From: Streptomyces xanthochromogenes
GTDB taxonomy: Bacteria; Actinomycetota; Actinomycetes; Streptomycetales; Streptomycetaceae
Length of the DNA: 64,000 nucleotides
Reading direction: 5' to 3'
Assembly: GCF_014650455.1 (NCBI RefSeq)
Contig: NZ_BMUZ01000004.1
Span: forward strand, 1-64,000
The notes beneath the pieces are model-generated. The model was not told the origin of the DNA. It was given only the letters and a program-made list of their open reading frames with translations, and did no database searches. Shown here one piece after another: positions 44,037-52,040 of this stretch; positions within the stretch are counted from its first letter, which is position 1; each line of letters begins with the position of its first letter. Made by a program: the position numbers and the translations under genes.

Positions 44037-45311
44037 TCAGACGGCGAGCATGTCGGCGTACAGCTCGCGCTCGATCTCGCGCAGGGCGGCGTAGTCCTCC
44101 TCGATCCGCTCCTGACTGGGCGAGACGAGGTAGAGGTTGCCGGGGCAGGTGGCGAGGTTGACGGTCCGTTCGAGGACCTCGACCGCGTCCAGCGTGGTGT
44201 CCATGCCGTAGAAGGTGGGGAGTGCCCGGATCCGTTCCAGGGCGGGCGGGTTGACGACCTTGCCCTCGACCGGGCTGAGCAGGTAGACGTGGCGGGCGTA
44301 CAGCGCCGGAACGGGCCGGGGCGCGGTGATGGCGTGCTCGAAGGCCTGCGGGTCCAGATAGCTGGCGGGCAGCAGGGAGTTCTGGCTGCGGCCGCACAGG
44401 GTGAGGGCGGCGCCGGGGTCGCAGGCGCCTTCGATGCGGGCACCCGTCTCGATCAGGACCGGTCCGCCGGGGGTCAGCATGATCTCGCTGTGCGCGGTGC
44501 CGTTGTCGATGCCGAGTGCCGAAAGGACGTCCTGGAGGTAGTCGGCCAGCAGCCCGTACTCCCGCTCGTGCGGGTGGACGAGCTCCGAGAAGACGCAGAC
44601 GGCCGTCGAGTCGACCATCCGCCGGCGCATCCGCCACACGTCCGTGACGTGGTGGTGACCGCGCGAGCTGACGGAGTTGACGGTGAACTCCACCGCTCCG
44701 TCACGGGAGATGTCGCTCTGTACCAGCAGCTCGTCGTTGGTCCTGCCGAACAGGCTCACCGTGCCGGTGAGTTCCCCGAACGCGGCCCGTACCTCGTCCT
44801 CGGAGGCGCAGAAGTGCACGCCTTCGGCGGAAGTGCCGGCCAGCGGCTTGACCACCACGCGGTCCGCGCCGCGGTCGCGGTACCACTTGAGGGCCGTCTC
44901 TACGTCGCCGGTGCGGCAGTGTGGGATCGACGGGATCCCCCGGGCCGCGAGGAGTTCGGCCATGTGGAACTTGTCGCGGCGGCCGTGGGCCATCGCGGGG
45001 TCCAGGGCAGGCACTCCGGGGAAGTACGGGGTCAGCCGGTCGGCCAGGTCCACGCCGGACTCGCCGCCGGGCACCAGACAGGCGACCTCGTGGCCGCGCA
45101 GGCCCGCCACCAGGGCGTCGAAGCCGTCCGCTTCATGAAGGGTGAACAGGAAGTCCTGCGGGCGGAACGACGCGCGCCAGAACTCCGAGTCGCTCTCCTC
45201 GCTCAGCACGGCCACGCACCGGTGACCTAGGCCGTTGAACAGCTGGGCCAGCTTGATGCCGGCGCGCACCGGGTCGACGATCACCACGACTGCGCGGGGA
45301 ACAGCGGTCAT
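44037..45311 (-). CDS. ATP-grasp ligase (paralogue 2)
   Basis: A 424-residue ATP-grasp ligase, paralogous to that at 41 kb: GGESGVDLADRLTPY, GRRDKFHMAELL, RVVVKPLAGTSAEGVHF, and HSEIMLTPGGPVLIETGARI. GAAGGGCA precedes the ATG. Two copies in one operon suggest two successive amide bonds, or one bond for assembly and one for a gamma-glutamyl type protecting step as in beta-ethynylserine biosynthesis (BesA). This is inference. Confidence 0.9.
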   Translation of the reverse strand: MTAVPRAVVVIVDPVRAGIKLAQLFNGLGHRCVAVLSEESDSEFWRASFRPQDFLFTLHEADGFDALVAGLRGHEVACLVPGGESGVDLADRLTPYFPGVPALDPAMAHGRRDKFHMAELLAARGIPSIPHCRTGDVETALKWYRDRGADRVVVKPLAGTSAEGVHFCASEDEVRAAFGELTGTVSLFGRTNDELLVQSDISRDGAVEFTVNSVSSRGHHHVTDVWRMRRRMVDSTAVCVFSELVHPHEREYGLLADYLQDVLSALGIDNGTAHSEIMLTPGGPVLIETGARIEGACDPGAALTLCGRSQNSLLPASYLDPQAFEHAITAPRPVPALYARHVYLLSPVEGKVVNPPALERIRALPTFYGMDTTLDAVEVLERTVNLATCPGNLYLVSPSQERIEEDYAALREIERELYADMLAV

Positions 45312-45403
45312 TGCCCTTCACTTCCTTCACGGGGGTCTGGACAGGGGGTCCGGCGGGAAGGGCCTGGGACGGAGGCCCTTCCCATGCGGCCGTCGCGAGT
45401 TCG

Positions 45404-46168
45404 TCAGGCCTCGGAGCCCGGCGCGGCGGCGACGGCCAGCTCCTGCCAGAAGTCGGCGAGCAGGTCCAGGTAGCTGGTGAAGCCGAACTCCAGCGCCTCC
45501 AGGTCTTCCTCGGTCTTGCACAGGGCGGCCGAGCTGGAGACGGCGTGCAGCTTGTGCTCCTTCTCCGCGGCACCGATGTGCAGGTAGAAGAACTCGCAGT
45601 GCTCGTGGAACTCCTCCAGGGCGAAGTGCCCCATGTAGTTGCGCGAGCCCTCGTAGAGGTAGACGAGCTGCGCGTACGCGTGCCACTCCTGGGCGAGCAG
45701 CGCGCCGCAGCCGACCTTGACGTTCTCGTGACCGAAGAGCTTGGCGCCCTCGTCGACCACGCGCTGGGTGGCGGGCAGGACCGTCGGGTCGATGTCGTCG
45801 AACTCGACCTCGTGGCCCTGGATGCGGGAGAGCAGCACCGAGAAGAAGTTCTTCAGGAGCACGGTGTGGACCTTCTTCGGGTCACCGTTGCCCATCTCGT
45901 CGTTGAGGTTCTCGACCGTCTCGGAGCGCGCGACCAGGTCGTCCGGGGACATCCGAAGGAAGACCAGGGCGAGCCGGTTGACGGTCGGGGCGACCTGGGC
46001 GAAGAAGTTCCGGGCGACGATCTCGACCTTCGCCGCGGGGAGTTCGGTGCTCCGCCACAGGTCGTAGAAGGCGTTGTTCAGCGCCGGGTGGCGGTAGACG
46101 GACTCGGCGAGGTCGAGCACCCGCTTCTCGTGGGAGTCGGTGTGGAGCTCTGCGGTGACGGCAGACAT
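45404..46168 (-). CDS. Heme-oxygenase-like diiron oxidase (HDO)
   Basis: A 254-residue all-helical protein of the iron-containing redox enzyme / HDO superfamily. Candidate metal ligands on three helices: Glu91 (NLNDEMG), His101, Glu161 (AQEWHAYAQLVYLYEGS), His197 (EFFYLHIGA), and an acidic residue and His205 in AEKEHKLHA. HDO enzymes use O2 for C-C or N-oxygenation; BesC cleaves 4-chlorolysine to a vinyl amino acid and SznF oxygenates guanidine N. The clean ribosome site AAAGGAAG fixes the start. With lysA and a gamma-PLP enzyme nearby, lysine-chain cleavage is a plausible role. Confidence 0.85.
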   Translation of the reverse strand: MSAVTAELHTDSHEKRVLDLAESVYRHPALNNAFYDLWRSTELPAAKVEIVARNFFAQVAPTVNRLALVFLRMSPDDLVARSETVENLNDEMGNGDPKKVHTVLLKNFFSVLLSRIQGHEVEFDDIDPTVLPATQRVVDEGAKLFGHENVKVGCGALLAQEWHAYAQLVYLYEGSRNYMGHFALEEFHEHCEFFYLHIGAAEKEHKLHAVSSSAALCKTEEDLEALEFGFTSYLDLLADFWQELAVAAAPGSEA

Positions 46169-46232
46169 GCGTCTTCCTTTCGTGGGTGGTGCGGTTGGGG
46201 GGTGGTGAGTGGCTGGGCGTCGTGGGACGTGG

Positions 46233-47231
46233 TCACCAGCGGCGTGTCTCGCCGAAGAAGCCGGGCACCTCGGTGAGGCGGCCCTCCTGCCGGGCCCGCT
46301 GGAACAGCCGGTGACCTACGGCGAGGTCGAGTACGCCGAGTCCGAACGGCGAGAAGACCAGGGGACGTTGGGGATCGAGCGCTACACGACCGCGCAGTAC
46401 GTCGGCCAGCGTGCCGTCGATGAAGGAGCGGTCACCGAGCCGCTGTTCGGCGAGGTGTGGCGAGGTGTTGGCCTTCAGGCAGTGGTCCACGTCGTCGACG
46501 AAGTTCTGCGCGGTGAGCAGCAGTTCGGGCTCGATGTCGCGCAGCGACACGTTGAGCACGACCTGGCCGCCACGCAGCGTGTGCTCGGTGCCGATGTACG
46601 GGGACAGCGCGGTGGTCGCGAGGACCACCAGGTCGCAGCCGAGCGCCTCGGCCAGCGATCCGGTGCGGCTGCCGCTGCCGTGGCGGGCCGCGAGGTGTTC
46701 GGCGAGCGCGCCGGCCGAGGCGTCGTCGAGGTCGTGGCAGACCACGTCGGTGAGCCCGATCCCGGCAGCCGCCAGGTAGCGCGCGATCGTACGGGCGATG
46801 ACCCCGGCCCCGACGATGCCGACCGTACGGGCGCTCCCGGCGCCGAGGGCGGTGGCGGCAAGGGCCGCGGACGCGGCGGTCCGCGCGGCGCTGATGCCGG
46901 CCGACTCCAGGAGGGCGAAGGGGTATCCGGTGCGGTAGTCGTTGAGGACCAGGACCGCGGAGGCACGCGGCAGCCCGGACTCGGTGTTCGCGGGGAAGCT
47001 GCTGATCCACTTGATGCCGGCCACGTCGTCCTCGCCGCCGAGGAACGCGGGCAGCGCGATGATGCGCGCGTCGGGCTTCTCGGGGAAGCGCAGGAAGTAG
47101 CTGTCCGGGTTGACGGTGCTGCCCGCGTCGTGGGCCAGGTAGGCGGCCTCGACCCAGTCGATCACCTCGCGCTCCCGGCCGTCGAGGAGTTCGACGATGT
47201 GCTTGCCGGCCAGTACGGAGAACTCGTGCAT
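46233..47231 (-). CDS. sbnB: 2,3-diaminopropionate biosynthesis protein SbnB
   Basis: A 332-residue member of the ornithine cyclodeaminase/mu-crystallin fold that matches SbnB: MHEFSVLAGKHIVELLDGRE, NPDSYFLRFPEKPDARIIALP, KWISSFPANTESGLPRASAV and the Rossmann GAGVIA at 141-146. SbnB oxidises the N-(aminocarboxyethyl)glutamate made by SbnA with NAD+, releasing L-2,3-diaminopropionate (Dap) and 2-oxoglutarate. It is directly downstream of sbnA. Length is normal and the catalytic region intact. Confidence 0.93.
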   Translation of the reverse strand: MHEFSVLAGKHIVELLDGREREVIDWVEAAYLAHDAGSTVNPDSYFLRFPEKPDARIIALPAFLGGEDDVAGIKWISSFPANTESGLPRASAVLVLNDYRTGYPFALLESAGISAARTAASAALAATALGAGSARTVGIVGAGVIARTIARYLAAAGIGLTDVVCHDLDDASAGALAEHLAARHGSGSRTGSLAEALGCDLVVLATTALSPYIGTEHTLRGGQVVLNVSLRDIEPELLLTAQNFVDDVDHCLKANTSPHLAEQRLGDRSFIDGTLADVLRGRVALDPQRPLVFSPFGLGVLDLAVGHRLFQRARQEGRLTEVPGFFGETRRW

Positions 47232-47247
47232 GTGAACAGTCGCAATC

Positions 47248-48261
47248 TCAGCGGTGGGGTGCGTCGGGCAGGTCCGTCAGGGCGTCGTCTCCGAGGGTCC
47301 GGGCCACCCACTCGTCGTCGTACAGGGTGTCGAGGTACCGCTCGCCGAGGTCCGGTGCGACGACCAGGACCCGGCTGCCCGTCGGGATGTGCTCGTCGAG
47401 CGCGGCGACGGCGGACAGCGCGGTGCCGGTGGAGGCGCCCGGCAGCAGCCCGTAGGTGCGGGCCACCTGCCGGCAGGTCCGGACCGTCTGCCGTTCGCAG
47501 ATCCGGATCTTGGTGAACGAGCCGTCGTCCACGAACAGTTCGGGGCGGCGGCTCGCGCCCAGGCCCGGCAGGTGCCGGGTGGCTGGTTCGCTGCCGAAGG
47601 TGACCGAGCCGATCGCGTCGACGGCGACCAGTGTGGTCGCGAGTCCCCGTTCCCTGATCGCCCGCAGACAGCCCATGAAGGTTCCGCTGCTGCCGACCCC
47701 GACGAACAGCCAGTCGGGCTCGCCGAAGCCGTCGAGGATCTCCGTCATCGTGTGGCGGCTGTGGGCAAGGGAGTTGGCGGGGTTGCGGTACTGGTTGAGC
47801 CAGACGAGCCCGGGTGTGATCCGCAGCCGCTCCTCGATGAGGGCGATGCGGGTCCCCAGGTATCCGCCGTTGGCGTCCCTGTCCCGCACGACGACCACCT
47901 CGGCGCCCAGGGCCCGCATGTGGCGGATGCTCTGGGCCGGGGTGTTGGGGTCGGTGACGAGGGTGAGCCGGTGTCCCTCGGCCGCGCAGATGATGGCGAG
48001 GGCGATGCCGAGGTTGCCCGACGTGGATTCGATCAGGGCGTTGCCCGGCCGGAGCAGTCCCTCGTCCCCGGCGGCCGTCAGCATCTCGCGGGCCGTCTTC
48101 AGCTTGATGGAGCCGGCCGCGTTGAGCGCCTCCAGCTTCAGGGTGGTGGAGAAGCGGGGCCGAAAGCCCGGCAGGGTGAGGAAGGCATGGGCGGCGCCCA
48201 CGTCGTGGACCCGGTCCCGGACGGCGCCGGCGGTCACGGGGTGCTCGGTCGTGGGGCTCAT
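47248..48261 (-). CDS. sbnA: 2,3-diaminopropionate biosynthesis protein SbnA
   Basis: A 337-residue fold-type II PLP enzyme of the SbnA family. The PLP lysine is Lys53 in AAGSIKLKTA, the substrate loop is ESTSGNLGIAL, and VGVGSSGTFMG is the phosphate-binding glycine loop. SbnA joins O-phospho-L-serine with L-glutamate; SbnB then yields Dap. The pair is known in staphyloferrin B, viomycin-like and alanosine pathways. Here the phosphoserine can come from the cluster's serA. The start overlaps the small upstream ORF as ATGA. Confidence 0.93.
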   Translation of the reverse strand: MSPTTEHPVTAGAVRDRVHDVGAAHAFLTLPGFRPRFSTTLKLEALNAAGSIKLKTAREMLTAAGDEGLLRPGNALIESTSGNLGIALAIICAAEGHRLTLVTDPNTPAQSIRHMRALGAEVVVVRDRDANGGYLGTRIALIEERLRITPGLVWLNQYRNPANSLAHSRHTMTEILDGFGEPDWLFVGVGSSGTFMGCLRAIRERGLATTLVAVDAIGSVTFGSEPATRHLPGLGASRRPELFVDDGSFTKIRICERQTVRTCRQVARTYGLLPGASTGTALSAVAALDEHIPTGSRVLVVAPDLGERYLDTLYDDEWVARTLGDDALTDLPDAPHR

Positions 48262-48443
48262 CGCGCGGCCCCCGCGCGCACCCCGGCCGCGGACCGGTCG
48301 GCGGCCCTGCCGGCCGCCCGGAGCACCGCCCCGCGGTCCGCGCCGCCGCAGCGCCGGACGGTGAAGGGGCCGGCCTGCATCGCTGCGGCCGCTTCGTCCG
48401 TCCCGTACGCCACGGGGGCGACGGACCGCTGGTACGGGTTCAT
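48258..48443 (-). CDS. Small protein coupled to SbnA
   Basis: A 61-residue frame beginning MNPYQRSVAPVAYGTDEAAA and ending in an Arg/Ala-rich helix. Third codon positions are almost all G or C, as in the neighbours, and its stop overlaps the SbnA start as ATGA. Both suggest it is translated. The ribosome site (GAAGCGAG) is weak. It contains one Cys (RRCGG). No family recognised; it may be a small partner, a leader for coupling, or non-functional. Confidence 0.5.
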   Translation of the reverse strand: MNPYQRSVAPVAYGTDEAAAAMQAGPFTVRRCGGADRGAVLRAAGRAADRSAAGVRAGAAR

Positions 48444-48501
48444 GGCAGGGCTCGCTTCGGTGGTTCCGTCGAAGGACGGTGACGGACGGGGGACGGGGCG
48501 G

Positions 48502-49677
48502 CTAGGACGCGGTGGTCTGCTGGACGTGGGCCAGCGCCTGGTCCAGGTCCTTGATGACCGCGCCGACGTCGTTGCTGTAGCCGAGCGCGAGGCGGACCGT
48601 GCCGCGCGGGACGCCGATGGACTTCAGCTCGTCCTCGGAGTACTCGAAGTACGTGAAGAACGTGCTCTGTTCGACGAGCGTGTGCGGGGCGCCGAAGTTG
48701 GAGGCCATGAACGGCACCCGGAGCCGGTCGACGACCGCGGCGGTCTGCTCCTCGGTCATGTTCAGCTCGAAGGTGATCACACCGCCGAAGCCGTTCAGGT
48801 AGCGCTGGGCCAGCTTGCGGTGCGGGTGGCTGTCGAGGCCGTTGTAGTAGACGCGGTCGACGCTGGGCTGGGCCTCCAGGTAGCGGGCGACCTCCAGGCC
48901 CATGGCGTTCACCCGCTCCATGCGCAGCTGGAGCGTGTAGAGGCTGCGGCGCAGCAGGAACGCCGTGTTGCCGTCGGTGATGGGGCCGGTGGTGTCGCGG
49001 TACCAGCGCAGCTTCTCTATGAGTTCCTCGCGGCCGGAGGCCACACCGGCGACGATGTCGCCGTGCCCGCTGAGGTACTTGGTGGCGCTGAACAGGACCA
49101 GGTCCACACCCCACTTGAGGGCGTAGAAGTTCGGCGGCGGCGAGAACGAGCTGTCCAGCGTGATGATCACGTCAGGGCCGACGGCCGCGCGGACGCGCTC
49201 CACGTCGATCAGGTACATGTGCGGGGAGGACGGCATCTCCAGGTGCACGAGCTTGATCCGTCCGCGCAGGGCTTCGACGTTCGCGATGAACGTCTCGGGG
49301 TCCCGGATGGAGAACTCGTGCACCTTCACGCCGAACTTCGGCAGGATGTGGTGGAAGACGTTGCGGACCTGCCGGTAGGACTCGGAGGGCAGCACGACCT
49401 CGTCGCCCGCCTCCAGGAGCGCCAGGAACGCGGTGACGTGCGCGGCCATTCCGGAGGAGAACACGAGCGAGCTCTCGGCGCCGCTCAGCTCGCTGAGCTG
49501 GTTCTCCACCGCGATCCAGGTCGGGTTGGAGTAGCGGCCGTAGCGGCCGGCCGGCTCGGATCGGTCGTGCAGGCCCGCCTTCACGTGCTCGGCGTTGTTG
49601 AAGTAGTAGGAGGCGCTCTGGTAGGTCGGCGCCTCGATGCTGTTGGTGTAGGCGTCGTCGTTGCGGTGCTTGGTCAT
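48502..49677 (-). CDS. Cys/Met-metabolism PLP enzyme (cystathionine synthase-like)
   Basis: A 391-residue fold-type I PLP enzyme of the cystathionine gamma-synthase group. It has RYGRYSNPT, FSSGMAAHVTA and the PLP lysine Lys200 in LFSATKYLSGHGD. Two motifs differ from house-keeping enzymes: VDNTF is LDSSF and the ExPSNP motif is EMPSSPH, so the substrate probably differs. The group does gamma- or beta-replacement or elimination; BesB uses the same scaffold on an unsaturated amino acid. AAGGAG precedes the ATG. Confidence 0.88.
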   Translation of the reverse strand: MTKHRNDDAYTNSIEAPTYQSASYYFNNAEHVKAGLHDRSEPAGRYGRYSNPTWIAVENQLSELSGAESSLVFSSGMAAHVTAFLALLEAGDEVVLPSESYRQVRNVFHHILPKFGVKVHEFSIRDPETFIANVEALRGRIKLVHLEMPSSPHMYLIDVERVRAAVGPDVIITLDSSFSPPPNFYALKWGVDLVLFSATKYLSGHGDIVAGVASGREELIEKLRWYRDTTGPITDGNTAFLLRRSLYTLQLRMERVNAMGLEVARYLEAQPSVDRVYYNGLDSHPHRKLAQRYLNGFGGVITFELNMTEEQTAAVVDRLRVPFMASNFGAPHTLVEQSTFFTYFEYSEDELKSIGVPRGTVRLALGYSNDVGAVIKDLDQALAHVQQTTAS

Positions 49678-49732
49678 GCTGGCTCCTTGGTGGGTTTCGG
49701 GGGTCGGACGGCCGCCTGCCGGCGGGCGGCCG

Positions 49733-51079
49733 TCATCCGACGTCGAGGCCCATCAGGTCCGCGACGGTCTCGCGGCGCACGATCTCCCGGGCCCGGCCTT
49801 CGAGGACGGCGATGACCGGCGGACGCGGGATCTGGTTGTAGTTGTGCGCGAGGCTGCGGCAGTAGGCGCCGGTGCCCGGTACGGCGATCAGGTCGCCGGC
49901 CCGGACGTCGGCGGGCAGGTGGTCGTCGCGTACGACGACGTCACCGGCGTCGCAGTGCTTGCCGACGACGCGGACGAGCGTCGGGGCGGCGTCCGAGATG
50001 CGCCCGGCGAGCTGGACGGTGTAGGTGGCCGCGTACAGGGCGGTGCGGACGTTGTCGCTCATGCCGCCGTCGACCGCGACGAAGGTGCGGATGCCCTCGC
50101 GGTGCTTGACCGTGCCGACCCGGTAGAGGGTCGCGCCGGAGGGGCCGGCGATGGCGCGGCCGGGCTCGATGGCGAGGCGGGGCACGGAAACCCCGAGCTG
50201 CGCGCACTCCTTGGCGACGGCGGTGCGCAGGATGTCGGCCATCTCCGCGGCGGGCGTGGGCTGGTCCTCGGAGGTGTAGGCGATGCCGAAGCCGCCGCCG
50301 AGGTCGAGCTCGGGCAGGTCGATGCCGTCCTCGGCGAGCTTGGCGCGCAGTCCGACGAGCCGCTTGGCGGCCGCCTCGAATCCCTGGGTGGTGAGGATCT
50401 GGGAGCCGATGTGGCTGTGCAGGCCGCGCAGTTCGAGTAGGCCGTTGTCGACCACGCGCCGTACGGCTTCCTCGGCTTCGCCGCTGACCAGCGAGAAGCC
50501 GAACTTCTGGTCCTCGTGCGCGGTGGCGATGTGGGCGTGGGTGTCGGCCCGCACGCCCACGGTGACGCGCAGCAGCACGCCGGGCCTGCTGCCGGGGAAG
50601 CTCGGGAGCAGCGCTTCGAGGCGGTCGAGCTCCTCGCGGGAGTCGACGACGATGCGTCCGACGCCGTATTCGAGCGCCGCGGCCAGCTCGGCCTCGGACT
50701 TGTTGTTGCCGTGCATGAGGACGCGCTCGGGCGGGAAGTCGACCGCCTTGGCGTAGGCGAGCTCGCCCTCGGTGCAGACGTCCAGGCTCAGGCCCGTCTC
50801 CTTGGCGATGCGGGCGCTCGTTCGGGTCAGGAACGCCTTGCTCGCGTAGTAGATGTCGAAGTCGTGGAAGGCCTCGCGGTAGGTGGTGCAGCGCATCCGG
50901 AAGTCCGCCTCGTCGAAGACGTAGGCGGGGGTCCCGTAGCGCTCGGCGACCTCCGTGACCGGTACGCCGCCGATGTTCAGCACGCCGTCCTGGTCCTGCG
51001 TGGCCGTCGTGGACCAGATACCGGTGCGCAGCGCGCTGACGTCGGCGGGGAGCGGGGGCTGGGTTTCTACAACGGACAC
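49733..51079 (-). CDS. lysA: Diaminopimelate decarboxylase LysA
   Basis: A 448-residue fold-type III PLP decarboxylase converting meso-diaminopimelate to L-lysine. PLP lysine in YYASKAFLTR, the stretch LRGLHSHIGSQIL, LDLGGGFGIAY, EPGRAIAGPSG and a C-terminal VGKHCDAGDVVV with the intersubunit Cys. This is a cluster copy in addition to the expected chromosomal lysA and would raise lysine for a lysine-using pathway (the N-monooxygenase and possibly the HDO). GTG start with AAGGGA in range. Confidence 0.93.
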   Translation of the reverse strand: MSVVETQPPLPADVSALRTGIWSTTATQDQDGVLNIGGVPVTEVAERYGTPAYVFDEADFRMRCTTYREAFHDFDIYYASKAFLTRTSARIAKETGLSLDVCTEGELAYAKAVDFPPERVLMHGNNKSEAELAAALEYGVGRIVVDSREELDRLEALLPSFPGSRPGVLLRVTVGVRADTHAHIATAHEDQKFGFSLVSGEAEEAVRRVVDNGLLELRGLHSHIGSQILTTQGFEAAAKRLVGLRAKLAEDGIDLPELDLGGGFGIAYTSEDQPTPAAEMADILRTAVAKECAQLGVSVPRLAIEPGRAIAGPSGATLYRVGTVKHREGIRTFVAVDGGMSDNVRTALYAATYTVQLAGRISDAAPTLVRVVGKHCDAGDVVVRDDHLPADVRAGDLIAVPGTGAYCRSLAHNYNQIPRPPVIAVLEGRAREIVRRETVADLMGLDVG

Positions 51080-51241
51080 GGCATTCCCTTGGCGAAGAAA
51101 TCGGTGTGGGTTCTTGTGCGGGCGCGCGGAATGTACGGATTTGACATGCGGCGGCCGATTCGGCGGCCTGCGTCGGGGCAGCGCGCAGCGCCCGGTCGAG
51201 ATCCGGTGGAAGGAGGAGTGGTGTGGTGCCGGGCGCGGTTC

Positions 51242-51871
51242 TCAGATGTCGAGCAGAAGAACCGCGGCGAGGACGAACATGACGATTCCGCAGCAGACGT
51301 TGACCCTGCGGGTGAACGTCTTGCTCTGGGCGAAGCGCTCGCTGAGCGCACCGCTCGCCAGACCCACGGCAGCGTCGGCGGCGAAGCCGATGGTGACGAA
51401 GACGGCCCCGAGGGTGAGCATCTGGACCGGCACCGGCCAGCCCGAGGAACCCGCCGTGAACTGGGGCAGGAAGGCCACGTAGAAGACGATCACCTTGGGG
51501 TTCGTCAGGTTAACGATCATGGCCTTGTACGCGATCCTGGCGTACGAGCTCTTCGACCGGTCGGCGTTGACGGAGAGGTCGGACCTGTCCCGGAGGATGG
51601 ATACCCCGAGGTAGGTCAGGTAGCAGATTCCCACGCCCTTGAAGACCATCATGAGCCACGGGTACTGCGAGATGAGGAGGGCCACCCCGAGGGAACTGAG
51701 TACGGCGTGCACGAGCATCCCGCCGGCCACTCCCGCGGCTGCGGCGAGGCCGCCGGTCCGCCCCTGCGACACCCCGAAGGACATCACGTACAGCATGTCG
51801 GGGCCGGGGGTGACGCAGACGACGGTGGCGGCGAGGAGGAACGAGGCGAACAGTGTGCTCTGAATGTCCAT
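51242..51871 (-). CDS. LysE/RhtB-family amino-acid exporter
   Basis: A 209-residue inner-membrane protein with about six hydrophobic segments. The LysE/RhtB hallmark VTPGPDMLYVMSFGVSQGR follows the first segment, and NLTNPKVIVFYVAFLPQF is the second signature. Members export lysine, threonine, homoserine or analogues. Placed just upstream of lysA and divergent from the LuxR gene, it probably exports the product or excess lysine and gives self-protection. Confidence 0.92.
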   Translation of the reverse strand: MDIQSTLFASFLLAATVVCVTPGPDMLYVMSFGVSQGRTGGLAAAAGVAGGMLVHAVLSSLGVALLISQYPWLMMVFKGVGICYLTYLGVSILRDRSDLSVNADRSKSSYARIAYKAMIVNLTNPKVIVFYVAFLPQFTAGSSGWPVPVQMLTLGAVFVTIGFAADAAVGLASGALSERFAQSKTFTRRVNVCCGIVMFVLAAVLLLDI

Positions 51872-52040
51872 GAAGTTACCGGGCCACGCCTTGGATGGTT
51901 TGCGTTATCGCTTTCGCTTCGGCTTGAGACATCGCGCAACTCCCTTGGACGTTGTCCTCATCTTGGCATCGCCACCCCCCTCACCTGGCACGATCCATGC
52001 GTGCTTATATGCACTGGCAACATCAGGAGGGGTGAATAAA
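51872..52040. promoter_or_regulatory. Divergent promoter region with inverted repeat
   Basis: A 169-bp region between the leftward exporter and the rightward regulator gene. GTGC-ttatat-GCAC (52001-52014) is an inverted repeat whose centre resembles a -10 box; AGGAGG (52025-52030) follows. It is the natural place for autoregulation and for control of the leftward operon. Confidence 0.4.

Noticed and set aside
46209..49815. Long plus-strand frames opposite sbnB, sbnA and the PLP enzyme
   Set aside because: Antisense shadows of genes with intact PLP and Rossmann motifs.
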